Shown here: in pieces, positions 42,909 through 52,528 of the stretch | Numbering within the stretch: the first letter of the stretch is position 1 | Layout: every line of letters starts with the position of its first letter | Assembly (NCBI GenBank): GCA_004835665.1 | Contig: RBKR01000014.1 | Location: 1 to 64,000 of the forward strand | Direction of reading: 5' to 3' | Source: Phoma sp. XZ068 | Lineage: Eukaryota; Ascomycota; Dothideomycetes; Pleosporales; Didymellaceae | DNA: 64,000 bases | Notes under the pieces: generated by a model | What the model was told of the DNA's origin: nothing | The model's database searches: none | What the model saw: only the letters and a program-made list of their open reading frames with translations | Program-made: the position numbers and the translations under genes

Positions 42909-43196
42909 AAGGGGTTTTCCTTCTTTTGATATCATCAAACTAGCTAGGACTGTATTGCACGTCTGAATCTCGACGGGTTGTGCAGCGCTTGAACCAGTCT
43001 CGGTTCGTAAAATAACGATCGATGACGAAATAGGCATTCAAGATTCGAATGTCTTTCACTGTGCCTCTTGCTCATCCCTGTAAGCTGCTCTAGATAGTTT
43101 GGCCACCTGACCCATTCTTTGTTGTTTATAATAGCGTCAGGAGCTGATATTGCAATCAACTTTTCCAAAACAACTAGAGTTCCGAAACGCTACAGC

Positions 43197-44193
43197 ATGA
43201 GTAAAATCGATGTCCATCACCACTTCTATCCACAAGAGATGCGGGAAGGTTTGTCATCACTTGTACATGTAACACGTCAAACTCACGTCAGCCACAGCAC
43301 TCGACGAAGCCGGTGGAGATCCTTCCGGATGGTACATACCACCATGGACCCTGGAGCTCGACCGGTCAATCTGCGAGGCTACCGGTGTATCTAAAGCCAT
43401 ACTCTCAGTAACTGCACCGGGCCCTGTTATCAAAAAAGATTCTGTAGCAGCTGCAAAACTTGCAAGGCAATGCAATGAAGCTGCGGCCACTATCAGAAAC
43501 ACCCATCCAAATAGATACGGTTTCTTTGCAAGTGTGCCGTCTCTCTTCGACGCAGAACAGGCGATCGAAGAGATTCGCTATGCCCTCGACGACCTCCGTG
43601 CAGACGGAGTCACTCTATTCACCCGCTACGGCCAGGGCAACAACTACTTAGGACACGAGAGCTTCGAGCCTGTATGGGCGGAGCTGAGCCGACGCAAGAC
43701 AGTAGTCTTTGTGCACCCAACTCATCCTCAAGACACGACCCTCATAAACAGACTGCTTCCACAGCCCATGTTCGACTATCCACACGAAACAGGACGCACA
43801 GCAATGGATCTCATCACTAGTGGACGCCTTCGGCAGCACCCAGGATGCAAGATCATTCTATCGCATGCCGGAGGCACGCTCCCGTATCTCATCCACCGCG
43901 CGGCTACTATGTTGCCATATATGCCACATGGGCAGGAACGGACTCGAGAAGAGATTTTAAACGAAGCAAAAGAGTTCTATTTCGACACAGCACTTAGCTC
44001 GGGTGCGCCAACATTCAAAGCATTGACAGAATTTGCAAAGCCCGGGCATATATTATTCGGAAGTGACTTTCCCAATGCACCTCAGGGCGCAATTATCAAG
44101 TTCACAGCACTCTTTGATGAACTCGAAGACCATGGACAAATTACAAAAGATGATGCAACAGAGGCTGCATTGAGGTTGTTCGCGAGAGACTAA
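43197..44193 (+). CDS. 6-methylsalicylate decarboxylase-like amidohydrolase (ACMSD family)
   Basis: Two exons, 43197-43248 and 43292-44193, with a 43-bp phase-1 intron; 317 aa, a usual length for the family. The N-terminus MSKIDVHHHFYP has the HxH metal pair (His7, His9). Further on are LSHAGGTLPYL (His209) and FGSDFPNAP (Asp276), the other expected metal/catalytic positions, with a TIM-barrel pattern between. The family removes CO2 from aromatic acids. In clusters with a 6-MSA synthase (patulin PatG, yanuthone YanB) the reaction is 6-MSA to m-cresol, which is the natural prediction here. The upstream in-frame ATG at 43119 is unlikely because the family starts close to the HxH motif. Two motif copies lie ~300 bp upstream. 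Confidence 0.88.
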
Positions 44194-44859
44194 GGAAGAG
44201 GGGTTCGCTAGTGGCAGAGGGGAGCTCTCTGCCCCTGTAAATAGACATTCCACCGCCCTACATGGCTTGGCATGCCTACAAGTTTCGATGATACAAGTAC
44301 AACTTTCTCCAGTGCGCTTGACTTTGCGTGTCTATGAATGCCGTGAGCCCGAAAATAACTAAGTTTACTGAAACGACTTGACGTGATCTACCAATATTTC
44401 AACTAGTCCTGCAGAATTCACCTCCCTCCTCTACCCGCCACGATAATTTACATTCTCCATGCGCATACCGTCCCCCGTTGCGTGCCGCCGGATGAACATG
44501 AGGCATACCAGAGTTTTACACCTCCCCACAAAACAACTATAACTTCGACTAAAGAACTATCTACCAAAATTAGCAAGTTTAAAACTACATAGTATATGTA
44601 CTACTCCGGTTGTGTAATAATAATTCAGGTTGTATTAGCCCCTGCTGGTCTTTGACGATGTAGTTAAGTCTTTACTGTAGATTCTGTATCTTATGAGTCA
44701 GATGTATCGGTTATCCACGCGGTATTTATACTACATTTCTAGCATAGAGGTGTAGTTAGTCACTCTCAGCATAGCTAAAATATTATCTCAATGTTTTATT
44801 CTGTGCAACAGCTCCTATAGCGTTGCAAACCCCTACGAGACCCTCCTTCGCATACTAGC
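44194..44859. other. Intergenic region between convergent decarboxylase and dehydrogenase genes
   Basis: 666 bp of terminator-side DNA for two converging genes. AT-richer toward 44530-44800. Nothing else recognised. Confidence 0.5.
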
Positions 44860-45823
44860 CTACTCATGGACATCATCTGCATCAGTGCTAAGGCTAATCT
44901 CCTTGTTCGCGTGCAAATCATCTTGTAGTTCTTTCAGCCACCCATCCAACCAATTGTATGCATCACTCCCTAGAATGATCTTCTTAGGCGGCTTCTGCAT
45001 TTGGGAAACCTCGTATATAGCTTTAGCGCCTTTGGTAGGGTCACCGGGCTGGACTTCATGAAGCATCTTGAGATGTGCTTTGACTTTTGACATGTCATAT
45101 GCCGATGTGGCGGAGTCAGTGTAAGTCATCGATCGGGTGAAGAAATCGGTCCTACATAGCGGTTAGTTTCAATTTCACTGACGTGTATACTTGAGGTACG
45201 AGCGCCATAGCAAATTGCTAGATAACGAAATTTGGAAGCAAGAGACGAAATAGCGTAAACTCTCAAACTTACCGAAATCCACCAGGTTCAACACAGGTGA
45301 AATCGATTCCCCACGCTGGATCTACTTCCTGGCTGACTGCCTCCGTAAATCCCTCTATGGCAAACTTGGATGCACTGTACATGGACATCCACGGGAAACC
45401 AATCCTGCCTCCTATGCTTGTGACTTGCATGATAAGACCTCCTTTAGGCTCCTGCTCGCGCATGGCTTTCATTGCAGCCTTCGTACAGAACAACAAGCCA
45501 GTGAAGTTGACGTTCATTTGCCGACGGATTTCAGTTTCAGTCAGATCCTCGAAAGGACCGCTGAGGCCATAGCCGCCATTATTAACTACGACGTCTATGC
45601 GACCAAATTTTGCAATCGCGGTGGAGAAACTTGAGGTTATAGAGCTAGGATCCTCGAGGTCTAGTTTACCGGCTCCGAAATTTTTGTCGTTGGCGTTTGC
45701 GAATCGTAAAGCCAAAGGCTTGCGAGCTGTCGCAAAAACGTGATCACCGGCGTCAAGGATGTGTTGGACTAGGCTCGCCCCAATGCCAGTGGACGACCCG
45801 GTGATAAAGTAGACCTGTGGCAT
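44860..45823 (-). CDS. Short-chain dehydrogenase/reductase
   Basis: Two exons, 45823-45273 and 45151-44860, with a 121-bp intron; 280 aa. Classical SDR: cofactor motif TGSSTGIG (residues 8-15), NNGGYG (81-86) in place of NNAG, Ser136, and YSASK with Tyr149 and Lys153. The start at MPQVYFITG puts the first beta strand where expected; an ATG eight codons upstream is possible. It is a soluble NAD(P)(H)-dependent oxidoreductase. In patulin synthesis an SDR (PatN, isoepoxydon dehydrogenase) oxidises isoepoxydon to phyllostine; a similar alcohol/ketone step is plausible, but classical SDRs are too broad to be sure. A motif copy (ACGGAGTCTCC) lies 262 bp upstream. Confidence 0.88.
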
Positions 45824-46952
45824 GATAGGAAAGATGGATGACTGCAAAATTATTTTGAACTATACTATGGTCAGCAAAGACCTGTTGTGCACATATTTAT
45901 AGTCTGCGGCATAATTGTGTCGCAATTCAAAATCTTGAGATGAGTAGTAGGAGTAGCCTCCTTTGGAGCTCCGAACAGGTACAGCCCCCCGGAACCCCGG
46001 GATACTCTCGGGATGGTATCGCATGTGGACATGTTCGGGTGGATCGCATTATTTCCCCTGTAAGCTGAGGGGATGTAAGGAGTCACGGAGTCTCCTTCCA
46101 GTTAGCGGGAACAACGGGATTGCCGAAAACATACAGTAATCGCCATTTATGTCTGGTCTACCTATCGGCGAGAAGAAGTAGTTGGGTGATAGCTCCCTCA
46201 TCACCTAGTTTGGACTTTGGACGATTGGATAGCAGCTAGACCCACATAGGGGTAAACATATGGAGCTCCTAACAAAGGGCATTACAAAGCATGTTGCAGA
46301 TAACATTGTATTCCCAAGGGAACAATGATATGCAAATGCAAGCCAGCCGAATGGTAGTAAAGCTAAGGCCATGGCGGGTATACTGACCATGACGTCAAGG
46401 AACACAGGCAGAGAACTGTTCATGACATACGCATCAGCTCCTCACTCGTTCTCGCGCTAGAAAGGCTAAAAAATTGCCCATTGGCCAGCCAAGGACACAC
46501 TCCTCGTTGTATCTGCAGTTATTTGCTCTGGAGACAAAAGATATGGTCTAATGAGGCGGAAGATTGGAATCTTGAACGAGCAGCAGCTGTAAGATAAGAT
46601 CTCTCAAGTTGGATTAAGGTTCAGAGCCAGTATCTCTATAAATCTAGAGAAAAACATCTTACTCCCTGCTTTCCTAGGCCGAAACCTGTACTCAGTGCTT
46701 TGACTGGGTTTTTTACAACTCAAAATAGGATATATGGGTAGCAACGAATACTGCGCGATATGCTCACTTCTTTCGCGTGGGAGCGGAAAAAAAGGCGAAC
46801 TTTTCTTACTAAGATCTCAGTAGAGGATTGGTGTGCTACAACAATGGGCTATCTGGAGGAGTACGAAAAGCAGTACTAAAGGAGATGTTGCACGCTTTAA
46901 ACTGGGTGGCGGTAAAAGCATGTACCTATAGAGCCAGGGGCCATAAACACAT
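45824..46952. other. Intergenic region, dehydrogenase promoter and P450 3' side
   Basis: 1.1 kb with no supported gene. The part next to 45823 is the dehydrogenase promoter, with the motif at 46085-46095 and a GC-rich CCCCGGAACCCCGGGA stretch near 45985. Short open frames (45871-46423) have no family features. Confidence 0.5.
46085..46095 (+). promoter_or_regulatory. Candidate cluster regulator site
   Basis: ACGGAGTCTCC, one base off TCGGAGTCTCC, 262 bp upstream of the dehydrogenase. Confidence 0.4.
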
Positions 46953-48799
46953 TCAGCCCCCTGAAAAGCGGCTGAACACCTCCTCGGTCGCAACATCAAA
47001 CTCACGTTCGATGGTAGCCCGAATTTCCTGACTCCTGACGACTGGGTTACATGAGTATTCCTTGGCGCAATACAAGAAACCATGATGATACCCCTCAACT
47101 GGGTCATTGTCTAAAGATCCGTCACCTTGCTCAAAATCGAAGGCCCACAACAGCTTCGCAATTCCAAGTAACATGTTACGTTCAGCCAAATGGATTCCAG
47201 GGCAAATACGGCGAGCCACACCATACCCGTAGTGATCGCGATCTTCGAAGCCTCCTGGCACGTACTCAGGGGCAAGAAGCGTATGTTTTTCGTACCGTTC
47301 TGGAATGAATTTGCACGGATCGTGCGGTTGTTCCGGATCCATGTGAATACCCCATGTGTTTATGACAACTGTAGTACCTTTAGGAAGTAGTTTTCCATCT
47401 ACCCAATCATCTAGGTCTCATAATCAGTTATAGTATCAAGATTATTAGAGGCATGCTAACCTTCGCCCAGCGCGTGTGGGAAGCAGAGAGGGAGGACAGG
47501 TCGCCACCGATGCCCTTCCTTCACAATCATGTTGATGTATGGCAAATCTTTCAAGTCATCCCAAACCGGAGAGCGCCCATGGCCCACAATTCGATCGATC
47601 TCCATGTGCGCCTTGCGCTGGATTCGGGGGTTCTCGATCAGTGCTTGAACAATAGCGAGGGTCAAGCTCGAACTGGTATCAGAGCCACCTTCCATCAAAA
47701 CTCCGCCAATGAATTGTAGTTCATGCCGTGGTAGTTTATTCTTCCCTTGGGTGTCAAGGACTCGATCCATGAACGAACCTAGGTTCTGGCCACTCTCGCG
47801 GCGCTCTTCAACCTTGCGAAGGATGTCCAAGTACAAGTTCTCCATCTGTTGGCCAATTGCACGGGCTCGAGTAACATAGTTGCCAAAGAAACGTTCAGGA
47901 ATAAGCTTGAGGAAGGAACAGAGGTCCACTGGAGGAGTTGCACCTACGATTTCCTTAGCATCGCCAACCAAATTATGAAGAGAGATATCTGAGTGTTCTG
48001 ACCTTGCTCCATAATTTGAGACCATTCCTCCATCAGCTTGTATAGTCGTTTCATATTGTTGCTATCGCTGTCAACTGTGCGGATACCATACACTACTACA
48101 TGTGAGCATCAATGGTAAGCCTTACTGGAGTTTTTGTGACATACCAATCGAATTCGAGATACTATTGCTATAACGTTTGGGGTGTAGCATATGATCGCTG
48201 GGCTTTAAAAGGTATTCCCTGACCATCTGGATGGCCTCAGCATTCACGATTCTGACGTGTTGACTTTCAACCATTGATTCCGTCAGGTGTTGGTGCGCTA
48301 ACCGACGAAACATACGCCATTTGGTTCCATAAGGCATTACTAAGAGATGATTGCTCTTGGTGATGAGCTCTTGAGAGACGTATGAATGAGGTCTGTGACT
48401 GTAGATGGCACTTTTGCGGTCAACGACCTCCTTGATAAGACGGCGATCGGTTATCACCGCCATATTCGCGTTTCCGACCTTGAGCATGTACAACTTCCCA
48501 TACTGCTTGCTCCATTTGGTGAATCTACAAACGATTAGTTAGGATTGTACCAAACGTGATAATATTGGCTTACTGAATGTGTGTATAAGCACCTGGAATC
48601 TGATGTGCATTACCGATGAATGGCAGAGTGGGTGGCCCTGGGTGCAGTCAGCAGTACAATCTGAAAGACGTTACAATATAATCAACTCACCTTGGGGCAT
48701 ACTTTTGGACCGATGACCATACACAAAAGCACTACGGATGAACAGAGACAACAGCACTATCATTGCGCCTCCGAACAACAGAGAAGTATTTTCACCCAT
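46953..48799 (-). CDS. Cytochrome P450, 6-MSA cluster (second)
   Basis: Six exons: 48799-48691, 48637-48574, 48524-48145, 48095-48003, 47943-47461, 47410-46953; 528 aa. A paralogue of the P450 at 40514 with matching length and matching positions for its first two introns. N-terminal anchor, MPQGPPTLPFIG hinge, I-helix GGSDTSSS, KEGHR as ExxR, and heme loop YGVARRICPG with Cys446. The fourth position of the heme signature is Ala where Gly is usual; the Cys and Arg are intact, so it should still bind heme. Two introns absent from the first P450 break the region around VVYGIR and GATPPVD. Predicted ER-bound hydroxylase of a cresol or benzyl-alcohol intermediate. A motif copy is 240 bp upstream. 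Confidence 0.9.
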
Positions 48800-49333
48800 G
48801 ATTTTGTGCCCTGATTTCCCGAGAATATCCATTAGAAACCTGTATAATATAATAAGTGTTTCTCCATATCTTGTGTACCTGAATAAGATGCCTACAGCCC
48901 TCGGAACTTAGCGGAGACACTAAGTCGCGTCATGCTACCGGGATTAACAGCGATTGGGGAACTAGTGGCGTGCAGTGCGGCGTGCGCGGCGGGCCTAACC
49001 CTGATCGGCGTGGCCGGAGTGCATAAACGGGCGTATTCTCGGAGTCCCGAAAAGGCAAATACACGACATGAGAGTTTTGGTGTCCATACGACGTTATCAA
49101 CGCTACGGCGGGACTGTACACAACAATCGAACATGTATAAAGGATCGACAAGGGTCTTCTTGTACGACTTCACGGAAGGTAGGTCTGTTGATTGACAATA
49201 ACAAATATAAAGATTGACGTTATGATCTTGATTATGCCAAGGCACTCAGAATTGGTCTAGGCTTGGATCAGAAATCGATAGAAGCAATGATAGCGGTTCA
49301 AATGATTTCCAAGTGTGGTTGTGTCACCTCGGT
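48800..49333. promoter_or_regulatory. Promoter region of the second P450
   Basis: 534 bp between two minus-strand genes. Holds the palindromic motif variant at 49039-49050. No gene. Confidence 0.5.
49039..49049 (+). promoter_or_regulatory. Candidate cluster regulator site, palindromic form
   Basis: TCGGAGTCCCG, extending to TCGG-AGTC-CCGA, an inverted CGG/CCG pair with a 4-bp gap of the kind bound by Zn2Cys6 dimers; 240 bp upstream of the P450. Confidence 0.5.
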
Positions 49334-51664
49334 TCAACCTTCCCCATCGTAGTTGACTATCATTCCATAGTTGAGCATTTGCTCAGACATAGCACCGTCT
49401 GATAAGATGTGAGTTATTTGACTAGACTGTGGTAGATATGGAAACGTTATATCCAGGCTAGAGGCGGGTAGAGGAATCGGCATATCAGGTGACACACTAG
49501 AATATGGATAGTCATCTACGTGTAACCCAAAGAGCGGAGGCTCGCTCAAGGACAATCCTATATGCTGACCTTGAGGCCAGGACTGCTCCGACTGTGGTTT
49601 TTGCATGCTGCGGGGATCAATATGGCGACGATACTCTGCTGTGAGGGACTCGCCAAGAGACGTGAGATGGTTGGCGATACTGACAGCTCTGTAGGCTGTG
49701 GGATGATAGTTCTCCATAGTCTGGAGAGTTTGAATGGCAGTCTGTAGACCCTTTCGTGCTGCGGTTGTGAAGGGACAGATTGGGTTCCCGATAACGAAGC
49801 AAAGGATGCAGAGCACTGCATTCCATTGAAGCCGAAGCAATGGGAGCCATCCTCTAAGGATTTCAGTTCCTGAAAGAGCCTGGAGAATATCTGTTATGGC
49901 AAGAGCGTGAAAGAGAGCGTTGAGCCCCATGCGATCAGTGCAAGGCTGAAAAGACGACGTCTTCAGTGAAATGCGCAAGAAGGGTCGGTGGATGGAAAGC
50001 TGGAAATCGTGATAGGTCAATTCGAGAATCAGTTGTTGCCTTTGGAGCCAAATTGGACTCGCAGAGTCCAGATTCAAGCTCACTCGGTCTGTAGACAAGG
50101 GTTCGCGATCGGCGCGTCGGCGAACTTTTAAAGACTTGGGCACAGCCTCTACCCAATCTTGCATACGGCTTGATTCCCGCTCAAGCAATATTGCCAAATC
50201 CTCGAGCGCATTGGGATCGTCATGATTATCGAAAGATTGTGAACCTTGTCTGATCTTGATAAGCTGCCCTTCGAGAACGCTAGTGATCCCGTGGAATGTC
50301 GCTGTGAGGCGAATATGACAAGCATGAAAACTGATCCAGTTGATATCAGAATGGGTTGTTGTTCGTAAAACAGGGTTACTGCCTGGGTTTAGAGGCTTGT
50401 TCATATGCTCAGGCAAAGAACAAGGCACATCTTCCAAACGAACAAGGGATGGACGGTCCAAGGACATGGAAATGACCACATCTAGCTGGTATAACGTCGA
50501 CCATATTCGAGCATAAGTACCTTGCTGATCGAGTGAAGTATCCGGCAACGGTCGAGAATTGCGATGAAGAGTCTGTGTGACTCGGACAGCCATGCCGAGC
50601 ATGTGATAGGCAGTACCAAGTAGAGAAGAGTTATAGAGGTAAATAATGCAGTAGGCAAAGGCTTGCGCGGTCGTGATGGTTGGCGATTCCAGTTCCTTCA
50701 TCAGCAAGGCCTGGCAGCGACAGTAATAAGGATAACCAACGCGGGTGACAGGGTAATTTTGACGACCTCCTACATCGTCATGCATGAATGTACTGCAATA
50801 CTGAGTGCAAACAGCAAGCAAACTGTCTATCAGAGCGGATGGATGGCGTGAGTGACCATCTGGTGTCTTAGTCCATAGGCTTTCGTAGTAGAGATGGAAG
50901 TCCTCGTACGAAAGAATAGGGTATATTGGATGGAATGATTCCCAGAGAGGATATAAGAATAACTCCTCTTCAGTTCGAGATAGTAGGTGAACTTTCTCTG
51001 AAGGAGGAAACGGCGTTGCGTCTGACATGGGTTCGACAATCTGTGTGACAGAGAAGTCTAAGCTTGACTTGTCGAAGGCCCGGCAAAGATGACGTTGGAG
51101 GCGCGTTACTAGATAAGCTAGCGACAGCGGGCCGTCGCGAGCCGGTCCGGGCGCCTCTTTTGGCGGCTCATCTGGGCGCTTTGTGGGGCCGGAACCGGTT
51201 CGTGGGCTGCAGTCTTGAATTTCAACCATGTCTGCTTCCACGCGTATCCTGCGCTCCGTTATCGATTTGCTGCTGCCTACCTCCCCCGGTGGTTTCTGCT
51301 TCAGCTGGCTTTCGAGCTCCTTGATGCGCTCTTTCAAACGCTGATTCTTTCTACCAGCCACGTCAGCCCAACTAAAGGTGGGCACATAACAACAAACATA
51401 CCTATTAGCTGCAGGTAGCAATCCACTACCAGCCGAGTTTAAAGAACCATCACACTGTAACCCTCGCTGACGACACTGCGTACATGGCAGATCCTCGTCG
51501 CATTTGATTCGGTTCGTTCGACAGAAGGTGCACGCTCGTGCGACCTGTGCGCGCTTGACCTGGGAGGTAGATCTAGAATTTTGAGAACGGGTATCAATGA
51601 TGCTCATGTCGGGAGTAAGGGTAGAAAACATCATCATCAGTGTGTTTACGGGAAGGTAGCACAA
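49334..51664 (-). CDS. Zn2Cys6 transcription factor, likely cluster regulator
   Basis: A 776-codon frame. The binuclear zinc cluster is at residues 45-71 (ACTFCRTNRIKCDEDLPCTQC.. with Cys45, 48, 55, 61, 64, 71, spacing C-x2-C-x6-C-x5-C-x2-C-x6-C). A coiled-coil dimer helix follows (LKERIKELESQLKQ), then a fungal-specific regulatory domain (FHPIYPILSYEDFH onward). A 51-bp segment at 51351-51401 has a GTATGT donor, a GCTGAC branch site and a TAG acceptor and is probably an intron. Its length is a multiple of three and has no stop, so both spliced (759 aa) and unspliced forms would be in frame. The start is uncertain: ATGs at codons 1, 10-12 and 20 are all possible. Between the P450 and the exporter, it is the obvious candidate regulator of the cluster. 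Confidence 0.88.
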   Translation of the reverse strand: MCYLPVNTLMMMFSTLTPDMSIIDTRSQNSRSTSQVKRAQVARACTFCRTNRIKCDEDLPCTQCRQRGLQCDGSLNSAGSGLLPAANRYVCCYVPTFSWADVAGRKNQRLKERIKELESQLKQKPPGEVGSSKSITERRIRVEADMVEIQDCSPRTGSGPTKRPDEPPKEAPGPARDGPLSLAYLVTRLQRHLCRAFDKSSLDFSVTQIVEPMSDATPFPPSEKVHLLSRTEEELFLYPLWESFHPIYPILSYEDFHLYYESLWTKTPDGHSRHPSALIDSLLAVCTQYCSTFMHDDVGGRQNYPVTRVGYPYYCRCQALLMKELESPTITTAQAFAYCIIYLYNSSLLGTAYHMLGMAVRVTQTLHRNSRPLPDTSLDQQGTYARIWSTLYQLDVVISMSLDRPSLVRLEDVPCSLPEHMNKPLNPGSNPVLRTTTHSDINWISFHACHIRLTATFHGITSVLEGQLIKIRQGSQSFDNHDDPNALEDLAILLERESSRMQDWVEAVPKSLKVRRRADREPLSTDRVSLNLDSASPIWLQRQQLILELTYHDFQLSIHRPFLRISLKTSSFQPCTDRMGLNALFHALAITDILQALSGTEILRGWLPLLRLQWNAVLCILCFVIGNPICPFTTAARKGLQTAIQTLQTMENYHPTAYRAVSIANHLTSLGESLTAEYRRHIDPRSMQKPQSEQSWPQGQHIGLSLSEPPLFGLHVDDYPYSSVSPDMPIPLPASSLDITFPYLPQSSQITHILSDGAMSEQMLNYGMIVNYDGEG

Positions 51665-52528
51665 GATATTGGGGTGTTCCTTACCTCTAGATAAGATTTG
51701 CCAGCTAGGTCAATGACTGAGCTCGGACATGCAATGCAGGCGCGGTTATCAACAAGTCGTTATCGCGTATGTAAGGGGGGTCTGAAAGGACCGAGTACGA
51801 CCGCAACCCTCGATGTAGTGGGTCTGGAAGAGAACTGGGAATCGTGCGCAAATGGGTTCGTCTTGATGTACAAGTACTTTCCAAGGCTCCTAAAAGTAAT
51901 TATTCAAGAATCTAGCGTATATTTGATACATAATCTATATAAATAGCTATACTACTAAGTTCCTTAGATTCTCTTATATAGATAATTAGCTAGTAAGTAA
52001 GTGGCTAGAACTTGCTGGGGTCAACAATGCTGGGATTGTTGTTGTGAGAATCGCAAAGACAGCCAAACTCTGGAGTTGACAGTGTCTGTATCCGCAAGAA
52101 GGTCTGGGAACAGATGCTTAGACAATAGGTCAACAGCACCACGGCTCTGGAAGTTAAGGTTTCTGTGCTTACAAATTATCTCCACATGAGTTGGATAGCC
52201 CACTTTTGTGCAGCTTCTAAGCTAACGCAGGGAGAACAATTGCAGATCGTTGGACGAATCTGGAAAGTGGAATCCATCGCCAAGTCCATTGACCCTGGAC
52301 CCTAAATTTGAGCGGGTCCCCAGGAGTTTCGGAGTTCCAAAAAGGAAACTGCTCTACAGCCTCCTGAGGCTGCCTCCACTGAGGCTCCACAACTGAACAA
52401 CAATCCGCTATGATTACCAACCTGGCATGATGACCAATCCTCCATTCGAATCCCAACGCGCTCTTATAATCTTTGTTTTTATGCTGAGCAGTGCTACCAT
52501 CCATCGCACCCTCGCATTGCAAGTCGAC
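51665..52528. other. Divergent intergenic region between regulator and exporter
   Basis: 864 bp. A short AT-rich, RIP-like remnant lies at about 51895-51995. A motif copy is at 52329-52339, 190 bp before the exporter start. No gene. Confidence 0.5.
52329..52339 (+). promoter_or_regulatory. Candidate cluster regulator site
   Basis: TCGGAGTTCCA, matching TCGGAGTYYC, 190 bp upstream of the transporter start. Confidence 0.45.

Larger units (their letters stand above)
42353..43196. other. Intergenic region upstream of the decarboxylase
   Basis: 844 bp. Contains a 12-bp minisatellite (CTTCCGCTTCAA units, about 42745-42777) and two exact copies of the cluster motif. Short minus-strand open frames over 42596-43168 have no family features and the repeat explains part of them. 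Confidence 0.5.

Noticed and set aside
42596..43168. Minus-strand frames between the first P450 and the decarboxylase
   Set aside because: Partly made of a 12-bp repeat, no family features, and they overlap the presumed decarboxylase promoter.
52427..52528. Upstream ATG of the ABC transporter giving a hydrophobic N-terminus
   Set aside because: PDR pumps do not have a signal peptide before the first NBD; the ATG at 52529 gives a more usual start. This remains uncertain without transcript data.
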